NCBI GenBank assembly: GCA_947579605.1
Contig: OX388318.1
Span: 248,001-312,000, forward strand
DNA from: Athripsodes cinereus
Taxonomy: Eukaryota; Arthropoda; Insecta; Trichoptera; Leptoceridae
DNA length: 64,000 nucleotides
Direction: 5' to 3'
The notes under the pieces are model-generated. The model made no database searches, had not been told where the DNA came from, and saw only the letters and a program-made list of their open reading frames with translations. Each line of letters opens with the position of its first letter. Position 1 is the stretch's first letter. The translations under genes and the position numbers were made by a program. Positions 10,240 through 20,817 of the stretch are shown piece by piece.

Positions 10240-11920
10240 TCTGACGATGTTTCCAAGTCAGAAGAGTTGTCTTTTGCCAGACCCAATTTATTATTACATG
10301 ATAAACGTAATTATTATTTTATTTAAGCCTTTATTCCAGACTTGGAGGTGGGATGTGCAGACCTCTCAAGCCCATATCAAATACATATGTTATATTATAA
10401 TATATATATATAAAAATACAGATTATTAGAAGAAAAAAAAACATAATGTAAAATATATAGAAAAAAAATATATATTTAGTAATAAAATAACGTATCTACC
10501 TAATAGACATCGCTGTCCCAAATACACATAATATACAAACAACCGTCACAGTAAAAATACGTAAATATACAGAACTAGCAGGAGAAATAAAAAATATATA
10601 GGTATGTTTATATAATACCTTTAGTCATGTCAGCTACAGGAGTAACTCCGGAATCTTTAATAAATAATTTACAAAAAATAGCTTTATGTACCTACCGGTT
10701 AATAATTTATACATAAAAATTCAAAAATCTATTTACACATACACTTGTAATATTGACAGAAAGTTTTTGAGCTCGAATATTTCAGGCACAATGCTGGTAT
10801 TTTGAACCCGCGTTTGTAGCCTAATCCTTTGATATACTTACTGTACATATATCTAGATAGGTGAATTTTTCCCGGCATTAGACTGTTAAGTTTTTGTGTG
10901 ATCATGACTGATCATATGACGACTTATCTGGTTGAACAATGTTAAGAAGTGTGGATGGATATTCTGCTACCACGTAAAAAAATAAAAAACAAAGTAAGTA
11001 TCTATAAATTTACGTGATTATCCACTTGAAGTTAAACACGCCATTACAATGACTTAATTGATCAAAAGCAATCGGATTTATAATCTTACCGAAAATTTGT
11101 TTTCCCGCATCCGAGCAAACTATCATGTATCACATCGCTAGTGACTTTGTTTTTTACTTTAAAACACTTGACAACTTCTCACAAAGCAATTATATTCTGC
11201 AATGATCCATAAAGTTTAAAAGTGCGACCAAAAAAATATCAAATTGATTTGCCTTGTGAAAGCTTTTTCGTAAGTATATTTTAAATCACTCGATAGAATA
11301 ATTTTATTTTCAGTCATAATTTATTAAGTGCTTAGCGAATTTTCAACAATTAGTGGGGTGCAAGTAATCGTACATTCATTATAATAGTTAATGTTCTCCA
11401 CTCATGACAGTAATATTGAGATCTAATTTAGATCGCGCCATGAGTAACCCTGCTGGAGTGTAAGTGACATTATAACAAGTGAATACATTCGTATTCACTC
11501 TACTATCAATCTATATAGTTAAGCAAGAATATATAAGAAGTAAATATTAGTACCTAGCACTATGTCAATTTATTAACGGAATATATTTGTTCTGGTTGGG
11601 TTAGAAAACAATTAGGCTTTTTTAATTGGCCTGCAATGTGTGGTCTGGTAACGATATTATATATACTACATATTATGTTTATATAAAAACTATAGATGAG
11701 AGTTAATAACAGTCTTTATCAACATCCGAAACTAAACAATATTGAAAGAGGATTGTGTTGTGTTGACACTCTTTGTTGTAACAACAAGATTAACAAAAAT
11801 CACGAAACAAAACAAAAAGCTCAGAATGACTAGCTTTTAAAACCCGTTGCTCTGTGTAAAGATTGGTTAAAGCTTTGTTAGCGTCTGTTAAGGATTATGT
11901 TTTCAGAAAAAAAATCTCTA
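10240..11920. other. No recognisable feature
   Basis: About 1.7 kb of AT-rich sequence; no gene, terminal repeat or tail that I can support. Confidence 0.35.
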
Positions 11921-11932
11921 GTGAAGAGATCT

Positions 11933-12469
11933 ATTCTATTCTATTCTTCTCAAGGCCATCCACTCGTTTGCAAGTGATTTAGGAACAACGGGTTTTTAAC
12001 AATGATATGTTTAAAAAAAAAACAATAATGAGGTGTTTCACAGCAAAATGAACCTTAAATATAAAGACGGTGTAGTAAATAATAATGACAATACTTAATT
12101 CGATGCATCGCACAGCTGTTGTTTACAACAGCTACCTATTATAACTAATTATACCTATTCTAATTCAATAACAAGGTGACTCGAAAAGTTAAATATTTTT
12201 ATTATTTACTTTGAGGAATTTTGTCATACATTTATACACCTCTATTGAGTTCAATGATAGTAAAAATTGCACATTGAGGGGGTATGTAATGCATTCCTCC
12301 ACGAGATTATCCATGAATTCTGATCTGTCATATTTGGGGCACTCGAAAAATACATGGTCCAGAGATTCCTCATTGGTACCACATTCGCACTCAGGGGAGG
12401 GGAAAACTCCGATCCTTGCTAAGTGGGTGGCAACCAAACAATGTCCGATTCGCATTCTGGAAATGAGGG
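11933..12469 (-). mobile_element. 5'-truncated I-like LINE with 12-bp TSD
   Basis: Flanked by GTGAAGAGATCT (11921-11932) and GTGAAGAGGTCT (12470-12481), 11 of 12 identical. On the minus strand it begins inside ORF2, runs through a 3' UTR and ends in a (TAGAA)n tail (plus strand CTATTCTATTCTATTC). The last ~50 bp recur at 28153, 44787 and 50884. Related to, but a different subfamily from, the intact element at 15343. Confidence 0.8.
12189..12469 (-). pseudogene. ORF2 C-terminal remnant (I-like LINE)
   Basis: About 93 codons remain open, beginning ISRMRIGHC and ending at a stop. They align with the final part of the intact ORF2: RIGHC, SPECxCG, DHVxFECP and the KFL end are shared. The CxC...H...C zinc-type motif is preserved (ECECG...LDHVFFEC). 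Endonuclease, RT and RNase H are all absent because of 5' truncation at insertion. Confidence 0.8.
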
Positions 12470-12615
12470 GTGAAGAGGTCTAAAGCTTGACAGAAATGAA
12501 ATACTATATAGTTAACTCGAGAAACCAAAAATTATTGCGTCGTGGTGTTCTCGGTGAAGAAAAGGTCTACTACGCTGTTCTCTATATTTTCGAACGTATC
12601 ACGAATTTAAATCGA

Positions 12616-12788
12616 CCAATCAGAAACCTCGATTGGAGAACCATGTCTACACAGTGCAACATTGTGTAGAATCTAAGGTGTCCCAACGCTTACGAATTGG
12701 CTCAAGGCTGGCTTAAGTGATCACTTTCGGTGTCCATGGACAACGTTCACCAATTCCACCATTCTCACTGTCACGATGTACGGTCGAG
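12616..12788. repeat. Repeat E copy flanked by an 11-bp duplication
   Basis: ATTTAAATCGA occurs at 12605-12615 and 12789-12799, directly bracketing the repeat. The copy shares long near-identical stretches with 62972-63170 (for example CGAATTGGCTC and GGCTTAAGTGATCA) but lacks about 20 bp in the left third. The class is unclear: short inverted ends suggest a MITE, an 11-bp duplication suggests retroposition. Confidence 0.65.
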
Positions 12789-12829
12789 ATTTAAATCGAG
12801 AAATTCAGAGATGAAGCTGAAACTAACAC

Positions 12830-12895
12830 AGAGAAGATAGTTTGCATTTTATAACTTGCAGATAGTCAGCTGAACTATACCGTTATGGTATAGAA
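12830..12895 (+). repeat. Degraded repeat A fragment
   Basis: CACAGAGAAGATAGTTTGCA and a degenerate GGTATAG end are recognisable. Confidence 0.4.
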
Positions 12896-13027
12896 GAAAT
12901 ATTTGCATGAATCTTGATTTTTTTTTCTTAAACTCTTCATCAATATTTTCATTGTTAGGAACAAATGTCCTCCAGTCACATATTTCTACGATAATATTAA
13001 TTCTCTTATTTCCTCGTTAAAAGAACA

Positions 13028-13230
13028 GAGGCCTGAGTCAATAACACATTTTCACGTTACGTTTTCGTTCCGTTAGCGTTCAAATGCAGACGATGTTGCG
13101 CCAAAGTGTTAATTTTCGTAACTATTGTGTATCTTAGCAACGAAATTGACACTTGCTTGCAATTTCGTCTATACTCGAACGTTAACGGAACGAAAACGTA
13201 ACGTGAAAATGTGTTATTGACTCAGGCCTC
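13028..13230. mobile_element. 203-bp MITE with ~54-bp TIRs
   Basis: The left end GAGGCCTGAGTCAATAACAC is exactly complemented at the right end, and the identity continues to the CGTTCCGTTAxCGTTC block, with only one or two differences. The loop is about 95 bp. I cannot see a clear target duplication. No coding capacity. Confidence 0.8.
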
Positions 13231-13750
13231 AGTGCGGGTGTAATGTGAGAGATAGTAGTACATAAATTGTGGGCGCTCATTTCGTCTGAGATATACAAAA
13301 ACACATACTTTTAGCAAACAGACTCAAATATTATATTTAAGCGGGGACTATTTTATTTATACATTGAATGAGACCCACCATTATAAGCCTTTACCCAATA
13401 AGCACTCGCACTGATCAAAAACACAGATTGGAAAACATTTTCAGAAAATTATGATTTAAGCCATTAATTACATCAGTGATTACACCATCTCAAGGGCACG
13501 TGCTAAAATATATATTATGTAATAATCTTCTGCTTCGCGATATCTAAATTAAGTGTTAAATTTGTTTGATACATACTTTACAAATCCTTTAGATGTTTCT
13601 TCCACTAAAATGATTCTACAATATCAAAAGCTCTCTCGGAAAAGCTTATCCTGTAGGTGCTTTATGATAAATAAATAAATTAAACTATTTATATTGTGTT
13701 TAAAATCAGTTTCTACCTTCGTATGGAAATAAATACAATATATAAATTTA
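13231..13750. other. No recognisable feature
   Basis: AT-rich, no supported gene or repeat. Confidence 0.35.
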
Positions 13751-13784
13751 TCGCTGAATTTAAGATGTACAATGTCTTAATTTT

Positions 13785-13935
13785 TTACAGGACACTCGAA
13801 AACCACAGCGATGAGGTTTGCCACCCATCCTGAATGTCTTGATTTTATATTGGCACGAAGAGGACAGCAGCTGGTCTGCTGGCTACCCCACTTGTGGGAT
13901 ATGCCGTGATGGTATAGTAGTAGTAGTTGTAGAAG
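13785..13935 (+). repeat. Repeat A copy with internal deletions
   Basis: Contains CAGGACACTCGAAAACC, GATGAGGTTTGCCACCC, GGTCTGCTGGCTACCCC and a (TAG)n tail. The GGTGTTCGAAAA...CATCTTAAAT segment and the TTGCATG stretch before GCAGCTGG are missing. Confidence 0.75.
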
Positions 13936-14105
13936 TATAAATTTATTCAAAGTAAATAAGAGAGACCTGTATTCAATTCCACACGCTGCCGACTTAGTCC
14001 AACCGAGACGACACAAGCATATTGCTTGCTGAGAGGGTGTCTGAGGGTGTATCTGGGTTTATTTCAAAATCAGATTGATATTTCAAAAAAAATTAAAGTG
14101 TAATT

Positions 14106-14245
14106 ATTTATTTATTTATTCATTTTTTACTGTACATTGATTACAAACAATTACAAAAAGGTAAACATTCATGTAAAATACAAGCAATGTACATAGGGCG
14201 AGTATATCGCAAAGGCGCCTTTCAACTAACACAATTATAAGATGT
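14106..14245 (-). repeat. Repeat D copy (minus strand)
   Basis: The plus strand starts TATTTATTTATTTAT (a tail), then ACTGTACATTGATTACAAAC, and ends with GGGCGAGTATATCGCAAAGG. Other copies: 27888-28022, 31494-31604, 35775-35832, 56763-56912. The conserved end plus AATAAA/(AAT)n tail looks like a LINE 3' UTR. Confidence 0.6.
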
Positions 14246-14889
14246 ATCCTGCGTAAAAATAGATTGACTTAGTCAGTGAAATACTTTTTGATTATCTCTC
14301 GGATCGACCTCTCCTTGTCATGACAGTAAGACATTCAGAATAAGTGGAATAAATACCTAATCGTTAAAATGAAATCGTCAAATTTGTGTCTTATACGAGT
14401 ACATTAAATGTTACGAATACACCTTTTACAAAATTCCTACCACAAAACCCTTGGATAATTCAAGGAAATGTGTTGTTGACACATAATGTACATTTCAATG
14501 CTATTAAACTTGTTTAATATTCAATTAGCTTAAATTATTTCCTTTGTTAGTATCGCATTCCTTGTTAAGCAATAAGTTGGAAGAGTTGGGTTTCAATTAT
14601 AAAAAGTTTATTGAAGGCGTAAGGGACTGAACGTAACAATTTAGGTGTACCTATTATTTTACAGACATTTTGATAGAAAGGCGTGAAGGCATACACTCGT
14701 TACAATACTTTAAACATCTGGAGATTGAATAAATGTAGTCGTTGATCACCAGTGGCTTGATTTTCATACATGCCCTAAGTATACCAGTTCGAACTTTTTG
14801 TAGAAATGAACAATTTAACGTATCGTGATCACGAGGGTTGTGATTTATATACATACAATCAAAGTACGCAAAACATGAAATAAATAATA

Positions 14890-15060
14890 CACCACACACC
14901 ATCATGGCATATCCCACAAGTGAGGTAGCCAGCAGTGTGCCAATAAAAATAATACATTCAAGAAGGGTGGCAAACCTCATCTCTGCTGAATTTGAGATGT
15001 AAAATTCTTTTTTTTTTTTCGAACACCTACCTTTTACAGGAAACTCGGAAACTAACGGCA
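14890..15060 (-). repeat. Repeat A copy (minus strand)
   Basis: Shows CACCATCATGGCATATCCCA, GTGGCAAACCTCAT and TTCGAACACCTACCTTTTAC in the expected reverse order, with an internal gap after CAGCAG. Confidence 0.7.
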
Positions 15061-15328
15061 ATGAGCTGAAGATTAATAATTCTTATTACTATTTGCTTAT
15101 GACAAATTTTACTACTGAATTTTAAATAATGTTGAATTTTGAATTTTAAATTTTGAGAGATTTTATATGGTTATCATAAATTTTATTTTTCATGACTCAT
15201 TGTATTGTTTTTATTGCTTATTGTTTAATTCTGCGATTATTGCTTTGTGAGCATTATTCTATTAATTTTGTTAACATAATTTACTCTATTATATTGTAAT
15301 TGTTGTTTGTTGATTTTGTCTATTGCCT

Positions 15329-15342
15329 ATTTATTGCTTATT
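15329..15342. repeat. 5' target-site duplication of the I-clade element
   Basis: ATTTATTGCTTATT occurs here and again, identical over 14 bp, at 21207-21220 immediately after the poly(A) run. Confidence 0.93.
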
Positions 15343-15376
15343 CAGTCTCGTTCGGATAGCGTACTGTGTGGTCGTG
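15343..15376 (+). promoter_or_regulatory. Candidate internal Inr/DPE promoter
   Basis: The element begins CAGTC preceded by T from the target, giving TCAGTC, an arthropod initiator match. GGTCGTG starts at 15370, so its first six bases occupy +28 to +33 if the first base of the element is +1. That is the position and sequence (RGWCGTG) of the downstream promoter element used by I, jockey and related LINEs. Function is inferred. Confidence 0.6.
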
Positions 15377-15602
15377 TGTTGTTACCCGCTTTCACCACTG
15401 GATCCAGATAAGACTTTTTATTTCATTTTGCAACAATTTTGTTATTTTTCATTTATTAATTAGTTAGACTGAAGGGTCATTTTTTTCAATATTGATCTAA
15501 TCTTTATTATTTTATTTTTATTTTTTCACCAGTAGTTAGATATAATAACAACTGTATATATACACTAGTGTTAATAAGTCATATCCCTCTCTTTCTCTCA
15601 TC

Positions 15603-17114
15603 ATGGAACCACTTCCGGTTCCTCCGATTCCACCCGATCCGCCCGATAAAAAACGCAAGATAGCGAAGTCCAAAACGGACAAAAAATTTGATGTTGAATA
15701 TACGGATACAAATCAGACATCAACCCCCTCTTCCAATCCTGGGACACAACCTCTCGTCACTCAGAATAATCCGAGTTGTGCTCCTACTCCCTCTACCTCT
15801 GCCTCGATGATCATAGAAAACTCTTCGTCTTCTCCAACCAATTCCACAATACATAACGTTCGGCAACACTTCTATTCGGAAAAAACACGTGGTCCATTCA
15901 TCGTCTATGTACAAAATACTGATTCCACCCCCATACACCCGATGGAATTTGGACGCTTCATCTATACAAAAAATTTACCTAATATAATAAATGGTACGAT
16001 CAAAGGGGAAGGAAGATATAAGATATCTATGGAATTCACAAATAGTTTGTCAGCAAATAACTTTATTAAAAACTGTTTCTTGTTTTCGAATTCAAAATAT
16101 AAAGCTTTTATTCCATCGTTTAATGTTAGCCGTATGGGAATTATAAGAGGCATATCCCCTAATATTTCTGACGATGAGATTATCTCATCAATCCGAACGT
16201 CCAACCCAAATGTCGGTGAAGTTATGAAAATTCGTCGCCTCAATTATAAAGATAGAACAGCCGACACCCCTACCTGGAAACCGTCAAACTCAATAGTGAT
16301 TACGTTTGAGGGACAGATGCTTCCTAAGCGTATATTTATCTTCTATAATTCATTCCCAGTGGAGGTATACTTTTACCCCACCATTCAGTGCTACCGCTGC
16401 TGTAAATTCGGACATACCAAAGCTGTATGCAGATCTACGCCTAAATGCATTAACTGTGGAGGAAATCATTCGGTTGAAGAATGTACCTCTGCTTACAACA
16501 AATGCTTAAATTGTAAGGGAGATCACAAGGCAGTTAGCCTAACATGCCCAGAACTGGCCAGACAGAAAGCTATCAAATATTCGATGGCATCAGATAACAT
16601 CTCATTCTTTCAAGCGTCAAAACTTCACCCACTTAGTGGTAAAACTTCATATGCCCAGGTCACCGCAAAGTCTACAAGTAGTTTCGCAGATCCTGATACT
16701 TTCGCGACTCCCTCCCCTAATACCTCATCTGCTACAACAAGTGATAATCATTCACAAAGGAAGACTATTTTCAAATATAGGGTTCCCTCTTCTCCTAGAA
16801 CTCTGGGTTATGATAAGTCGGAACACAACAAGCACGTTTTCCTTCCCAACGGCTCCTCGTGGTCCTCAGCTCCTGATGGTTGTGTCATATCATCCAATAC
16901 CCGACCAACTTCCCAAATGGATCTCTCAAGCTATGAAGATAGCATACAAAACAACCTTCACTCCGACAATAATAACTTTATCAGAGTGATGATAAACATG
17001 TTATTAGAAGTTTTATCATCACAGAATATATTACCGTCCAACGCAGCTCTTTTAATTTCATCTTTAAAAACTTTCCTCTCTGAAAATGGACCCTCATCAA
17101 TTTCAAAACAATGA
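15603..17114 (+). CDS. ORF1 protein (gag-like, CCHC) of I-clade retrotransposon
   Basis: 503 residues. It is predicted to bind element RNA and form the ribonucleoprotein particle used in retrotransposition. The N-terminus is proline-rich (PPIPPDPPDKKRK) and basic, followed by a Ser/Thr/Pro-rich low-complexity stretch, then a folded central part (about 95-255). Three zinc knuckles lie at residues 263-315: CYRCCKFGHTKAVC (CX2CX4HX4C), CINCGGNHSVEEC (CX2CX3HX4C) and CLNCKGDHKAVSLTC (CX2CX3HX6C), the triple arrangement usual for I and Jockey ORF1. The C-terminal third is Ser/Thr-rich. ATG 15603 is preceded by ATC and is the first good start after the 5' UTR. The end overlaps ORF2 by 29 nt in another frame. 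No stops or frameshifts. Confidence 0.93.
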   Translation: MEPLPVPPIPPDPPDKKRKIAKSKTDKKFDVEYTDTNQTSTPSSNPGTQPLVTQNNPSCAPTPSTSASMIIENSSSSPTNSTIHNVRQHFYSEKTRGPFIVYVQNTDSTPIHPMEFGRFIYTKNLPNIINGTIKGEGRYKISMEFTNSLSANNFIKNCFLFSNSKYKAFIPSFNVSRMGIIRGISPNISDDEIISSIRTSNPNVGEVMKIRRLNYKDRTADTPTWKPSNSIVITFEGQMLPKRIFIFYNSFPVEVYFYPTIQCYRCCKFGHTKAVCRSTPKCINCGGNHSVEECTSAYNKCLNCKGDHKAVSLTCPELARQKAIKYSMASDNISFFQASKLHPLSGKTSYAQVTAKSTSSFADPDTFATPSPNTSSATTSDNHSQRKTIFKYRVPSSPRTLGYDKSEHNKHVFLPNGSSWSSAPDGCVISSNTRPTSQMDLSSYEDSIQNNLHSDNNNFIRVMINMLLEVLSSQNILPSNAALLISSLKTFLSENGPSSISKQ

Positions 17115-20100
17115 TTTTGCAATTCTACAATGGAACAGCCGCAGTGCTGTTTCAAAGAGAATTGAAATTATCCAAATGCTGAATCTATATAACATAAAAA
17201 TTGCTGCCATTTCTGAAACGTGGTTTCCACCAATGTCTCACTATACAGTCCCTGGATACTCGATTGTTAGGGATGATAGATGTGATGGCAAAGGAGGAGC
17301 TGCCATTTTTATCCATTCAAGTTTACAATTCTCTCAAATACATTTACCACCCTCCCATTCAATGCAAATTGTTGCAGTGAATGTAGCAGATGTAACCTTC
17401 ATTTCAACATATATTCCTCCAAAAGCTTCATTTCACCTATCATATTGGAATAGCATAACACCACTGTTTAACAAGTCATTCATTGTTATGGGTGATTGCA
17501 ATGCGCATTCATCTTCTTGGGGATGCGCATTCACAGATTCATCAGGAAATAATATCTTGGATTACTTGGATCTTCATAATCTATGCATATTAAATAATGG
17601 ACAACCGACTAGGCTATCCTCCCCACGCCAACGCCCAAGTGCGGTGGATATTTCAATATGTACCCCCGATCTGGCACAGTCTTTAACCTGGAGTGTAATC
17701 GAGGACACGTTTTCAAGCGATCATTTCCCAATTTTGTTACACCTGGGCAAAATTTCCAACAACCTCCCTCCTAAACAGATTCCCCGAGGTTTTAATATTA
17801 AGAATGCCAATTGGGATGAATTCCATTCCGCTTTAAACTCCTGTGTTTCCCACCTTAAAAATATTAAAACCGATTCAGATATTTCTCAGCAGGCTGACGA
17901 ATTGAGACAAATGGTTGTTTCGGCAGCAGAAGCATCTATTCCTAAATTCCATAAATCCCCTGGAAAGCCATCAAATCCACCATGGTGGGATAGTGAGTGC
18001 TCCACGGTTGTTCAAAATCGCCGAAATGCAATACGAACTTATAAAAGAGATATGACATTTGATAACTTTATACTCGCAAAGCAGGCACAAGCGGTAGCTA
18101 AAAGAACTTTAAAAAGAAAAAAACGACAGGGTTGGCAAAATTTCTGTACAGCACTATCCCCAGATACCCCTTTGCCGGAAGTGTGGAAGTCTATTAAACG
18201 TTTTCGGGGAACATCAGCGACAAACGAAACGTTTCATGTCCTGGGTGATTGGATCTATGAATTCGCTAATAAACTAGCCCCTTCATATGTACCCCTAGCC
18301 TCGGAGTTGCCGAGTGGTTATAATATCAATACTGTGGATTCATCGGAAATTTCAGGACCATTTTCACTAAACGAATTAAAGACGGCACTAGCGATGACAA
18401 AAAACTCGGCACCAGGGGAAGATCTCATCCCTTATTCTTTTATCCGAAGGTTTCCTGATCCACTTTTGATGCACCTCCTGAATATTTATAACAGTATCTT
18501 ATCCTCCGGTATGGTCCCACCGCAGTGGAAGAAACAAATTATAGTCCCGATTCGTAAACCTGGAAAGGAACCGAACATAAGTGGTTCTTATAGGCCTATC
18601 GCACTATCATCATGCTTTTTGAAAATAATGGAAAGAATGATTAAGTTACGTTTGGAATGGTATTGCGAGAACAAACTCTGTCTACCTCCGTGGCAGTTCG
18701 GATTTAGGAAGGGTAAGTCATGTTTGGATGGTTTATCTGTGTTAACTACTGATGTTCAATTTGCATTTGCCAACCAATCTAACATTGTGGCAGCTTTCCT
18801 TGATATTAATAGTGCTTATGATGGAGTGGTTTTGACGTTGTTAAAATCTAAACTCATTAACATGGGAATTCCCCCTAACATTTCGCTCCTGGTTTTCAAT
18901 ATTTTGACAGAACGGCAAATACTGGTAGAGACGCCTAAGGGTAAAATGGAAAGAAATATTTATAAGGGTCTACCTCAAGGCTCGGTCCTAAGTCCCATTC
19001 TGTTTAATATATACACTACAGAACTCCAAAACTTTTTACCAAGTGACTGTTCCATACTCCAGTATGCGGACGACTTCGTCATATATTCCAAACCTGAAAA
19101 AAGTATCTCTATAGCATCGTCTAAACTACAAATCTCCCTGAACATGCTGAACTTGTGGCTCAAGGAAAACGGTATGAGCTTATCACCACCAAAATGTCAA
19201 ATAATGATATTCTCAAGGAAGCATAAGATTCTTGATTTATCCATATACATTGACGAATCACGCATACCGCTAAATGACACGGTGAAGTTTTTGGGAGTTT
19301 TTTTCCATAGGAAGCTTAATTGGAACACTAACATAGATCACGTAATTGCGAAATGTGAGAAGGGGATAAACGTATTGCGAGCCATATCCAGAGTATGGTG
19401 GGGATCACACCCCATAACCATGAAACTTCTATATATTACATTAGTGCGTAGTCATTTGGACTACGCATGCCAAATTATCGATCCCTTGCCTGACTACCTT
19501 AATACAAAACTGCAAAGAGTCCAATCTAAATGCCTGCGATTGATTCTGGGTGCAATGAAGTCATCGCCAATTGAAGCACTACAAATAGAATGTGCAGAAA
19601 TGCCTCTGCGACTACGTAGAGACATTTTAACGTACAAATTTGTGCTAAAGAGAATAAATTGCACCACTCACCCAATATTTATTAATCTCAGGAACCTTAC
19701 AAAATTATTTTCTCGTCAAAACCCATCATGTCCTAAATTTATGCCTAACATTGCAGTTATTTTTCAACTTATCACCTTTCTTAACCTCTCAGAAAGTGAA
19801 GATATGATCCCCATGTTCTCAATTCCAATAGATGCTATTACCTATCACCCTGAGATCATTGACGAGATAAATATTAACAAGACTAATACAAATTGCAGTA
19901 ATACCATGGTCCAACAAATGTTCTCTTTCGAAATAATGCAAAGATGGCCCAATTCTGTTTTTCTATATACAGATGGATCTAAATACCCTCAGGTTGGCTG
20001 CGGAGCAGCTTTCCATATCCCTAACAAAAAAATCGAAGCAAAATTTATCTTACCCAGGGACTCCTCCGTTTATACAGCGGAATGCGTTGCCCTGGAAAGG

Positions 20101-20817
20101 GCAATAGATGCTTTGATTAATCTCTCCATTCCAAAAACCACTATCTTTAGCGACTCTCTAAGTCTAATTAAGAAACTTAATAATTACGGAAATTCGGATC
20201 CAAATGATGCGCTATTTTGGAATATTAAGCGATTATTATATGACGCAAACGTCAGGAATCTGCAAATCACAATAGTGTGGATCCCTTCGCATGTGGGAAT
20301 CGCGGGGAACGAAAGGGCCGATCAACTTGCGAAGGAGGCGTGCCTTGACGGGACGCTACCCTCAGATTTGGGAAATTCTCTGGGAAATCTTGTTACTAAG
20401 TTCAAGGAAAATATTAGACAAAAATGGTTTGATTCTTGGCAGTCGTCTAGTAAGGGTGCCCACTACAAAATCATACAGAGTTCTATTCCAGCAAGCCCAT
20501 GGTACGCCAAAGGGAAATTTTCGAAATTAGAAATTTCTTTACTCTGCAGATTGCGAATTGGTCACTGTTCAATTGCCTCCCACCTATATAAAATTAATGT
20601 CATTGATTCCCCAGAGTGTAAGTGTGGTAATGAACAGGAGACGATTGACCACGTTTTGTTTGAATGCCCATTACTAAATCGAGAACAATTTATGGAAGAG
20701 ATAAATAATACATGTAAGACTCTACCAGTAAACGCAACATTTATTTTGGGGTTAAACGATTATTACATTAACAAAAGCGTTGCGAAATTCCTCATTTCGA
20801 ATGAAAAATTTATTTGA
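17086..20817 (+). CDS. ORF2 polyprotein: endonuclease, reverse transcriptase, RNase H
   Basis: 1243 residues, uninterrupted. An apurinic-type endonuclease spans about 10-220, with N17, E44 (ISETW), D137 (MGDCNAHSSSWG) and the SDH motif D212-H213 visible. The RT spans about 420-750: the fingers/palm GSYRPIALSS, then AFLDINSAYDG, GLPQGSVLSPILFNIY and the catalytic YADD at 660-663. RNase H follows: D963 in YTDGS, E in TAECVALE, D in FSDSLS, H1069 in WIPSHVGIAGNERAD and D1079. Near the C-terminus lies a CxC...H...C motif (C1178 to C1194, CKCGNEQETIDHVLFEC). All catalytic residues I can check are present. The protein would nick the target and copy the RNA there; RNase H should remove the template. 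The start is the first in-frame ATG, inside the end of ORF1, so translation probably needs reinitiation or leaky scanning. Confidence 0.95.
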   Translation: MDPHQFQNNDFAILQWNSRSAVSKRIEIIQMLNLYNIKIAAISETWFPPMSHYTVPGYSIVRDDRCDGKGGAAIFIHSSLQFSQIHLPPSHSMQIVAVNVADVTFISTYIPPKASFHLSYWNSITPLFNKSFIVMGDCNAHSSSWGCAFTDSSGNNILDYLDLHNLCILNNGQPTRLSSPRQRPSAVDISICTPDLAQSLTWSVIEDTFSSDHFPILLHLGKISNNLPPKQIPRGFNIKNANWDEFHSALNSCVSHLKNIKTDSDISQQADELRQMVVSAAEASIPKFHKSPGKPSNPPWWDSECSTVVQNRRNAIRTYKRDMTFDNFILAKQAQAVAKRTLKRKKRQGWQNFCTALSPDTPLPEVWKSIKRFRGTSATNETFHVLGDWIYEFANKLAPSYVPLASELPSGYNINTVDSSEISGPFSLNELKTALAMTKNSAPGEDLIPYSFIRRFPDPLLMHLLNIYNSILSSGMVPPQWKKQIIVPIRKPGKEPNISGSYRPIALSSCFLKIMERMIKLRLEWYCENKLCLPPWQFGFRKGKSCLDGLSVLTTDVQFAFANQSNIVAAFLDINSAYDGVVLTLLKSKLINMGIPPNISLLVFNILTERQILVETPKGKMERNIYKGLPQGSVLSPILFNIYTTELQNFLPSDCSILQYADDFVIYSKPEKSISIASSKLQISLNMLNLWLKENGMSLSPPKCQIMIFSRKHKILDLSIYIDESRIPLNDTVKFLGVFFHRKLNWNTNIDHVIAKCEKGINVLRAISRVWWGSHPITMKLLYITLVRSHLDYACQIIDPLPDYLNTKLQRVQSKCLRLILGAMKSSPIEALQIECAEMPLRLRRDILTYKFVLKRINCTTHPIFINLRNLTKLFSRQNPSCPKFMPNIAVIFQLITFLNLSESEDMIPMFSIPIDAITYHPEIIDEININKTNTNCSNTMVQQMFSFEIMQRWPNSVFLYTDGSKYPQVGCGAAFHIPNKKIEAKFILPRDSSVYTAECVALERAIDALINLSIPKTTIFSDSLSLIKKLNNYGNSDPNDALFWNIKRLLYDANVRNLQITIVWIPSHVGIAGNERADQLAKEACLDGTLPSDLGNSLGNLVTKFKENIRQKWFDSWQSSSKGAHYKIIQSSIPASPWYAKGKFSKLEISLLCRLRIGHCSIASHLYKINVIDSPECKCGNEQETIDHVLFECPLLNREQFMEEINNTCKTLPVNATFILGLNDYYINKSVAKFLISNEKFI

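Noticed and set aside
12211..12483. 90-codon plus-strand frame opposite the truncated LINE
   Set aside because: It is the antisense shadow of the ORF2 remnant, which has clear homology on the minus strand.
14654..15061. 135-codon minus-strand open frame
   Set aside because: Its upstream half is repeat A sequence in reverse, so the frame is accidental.
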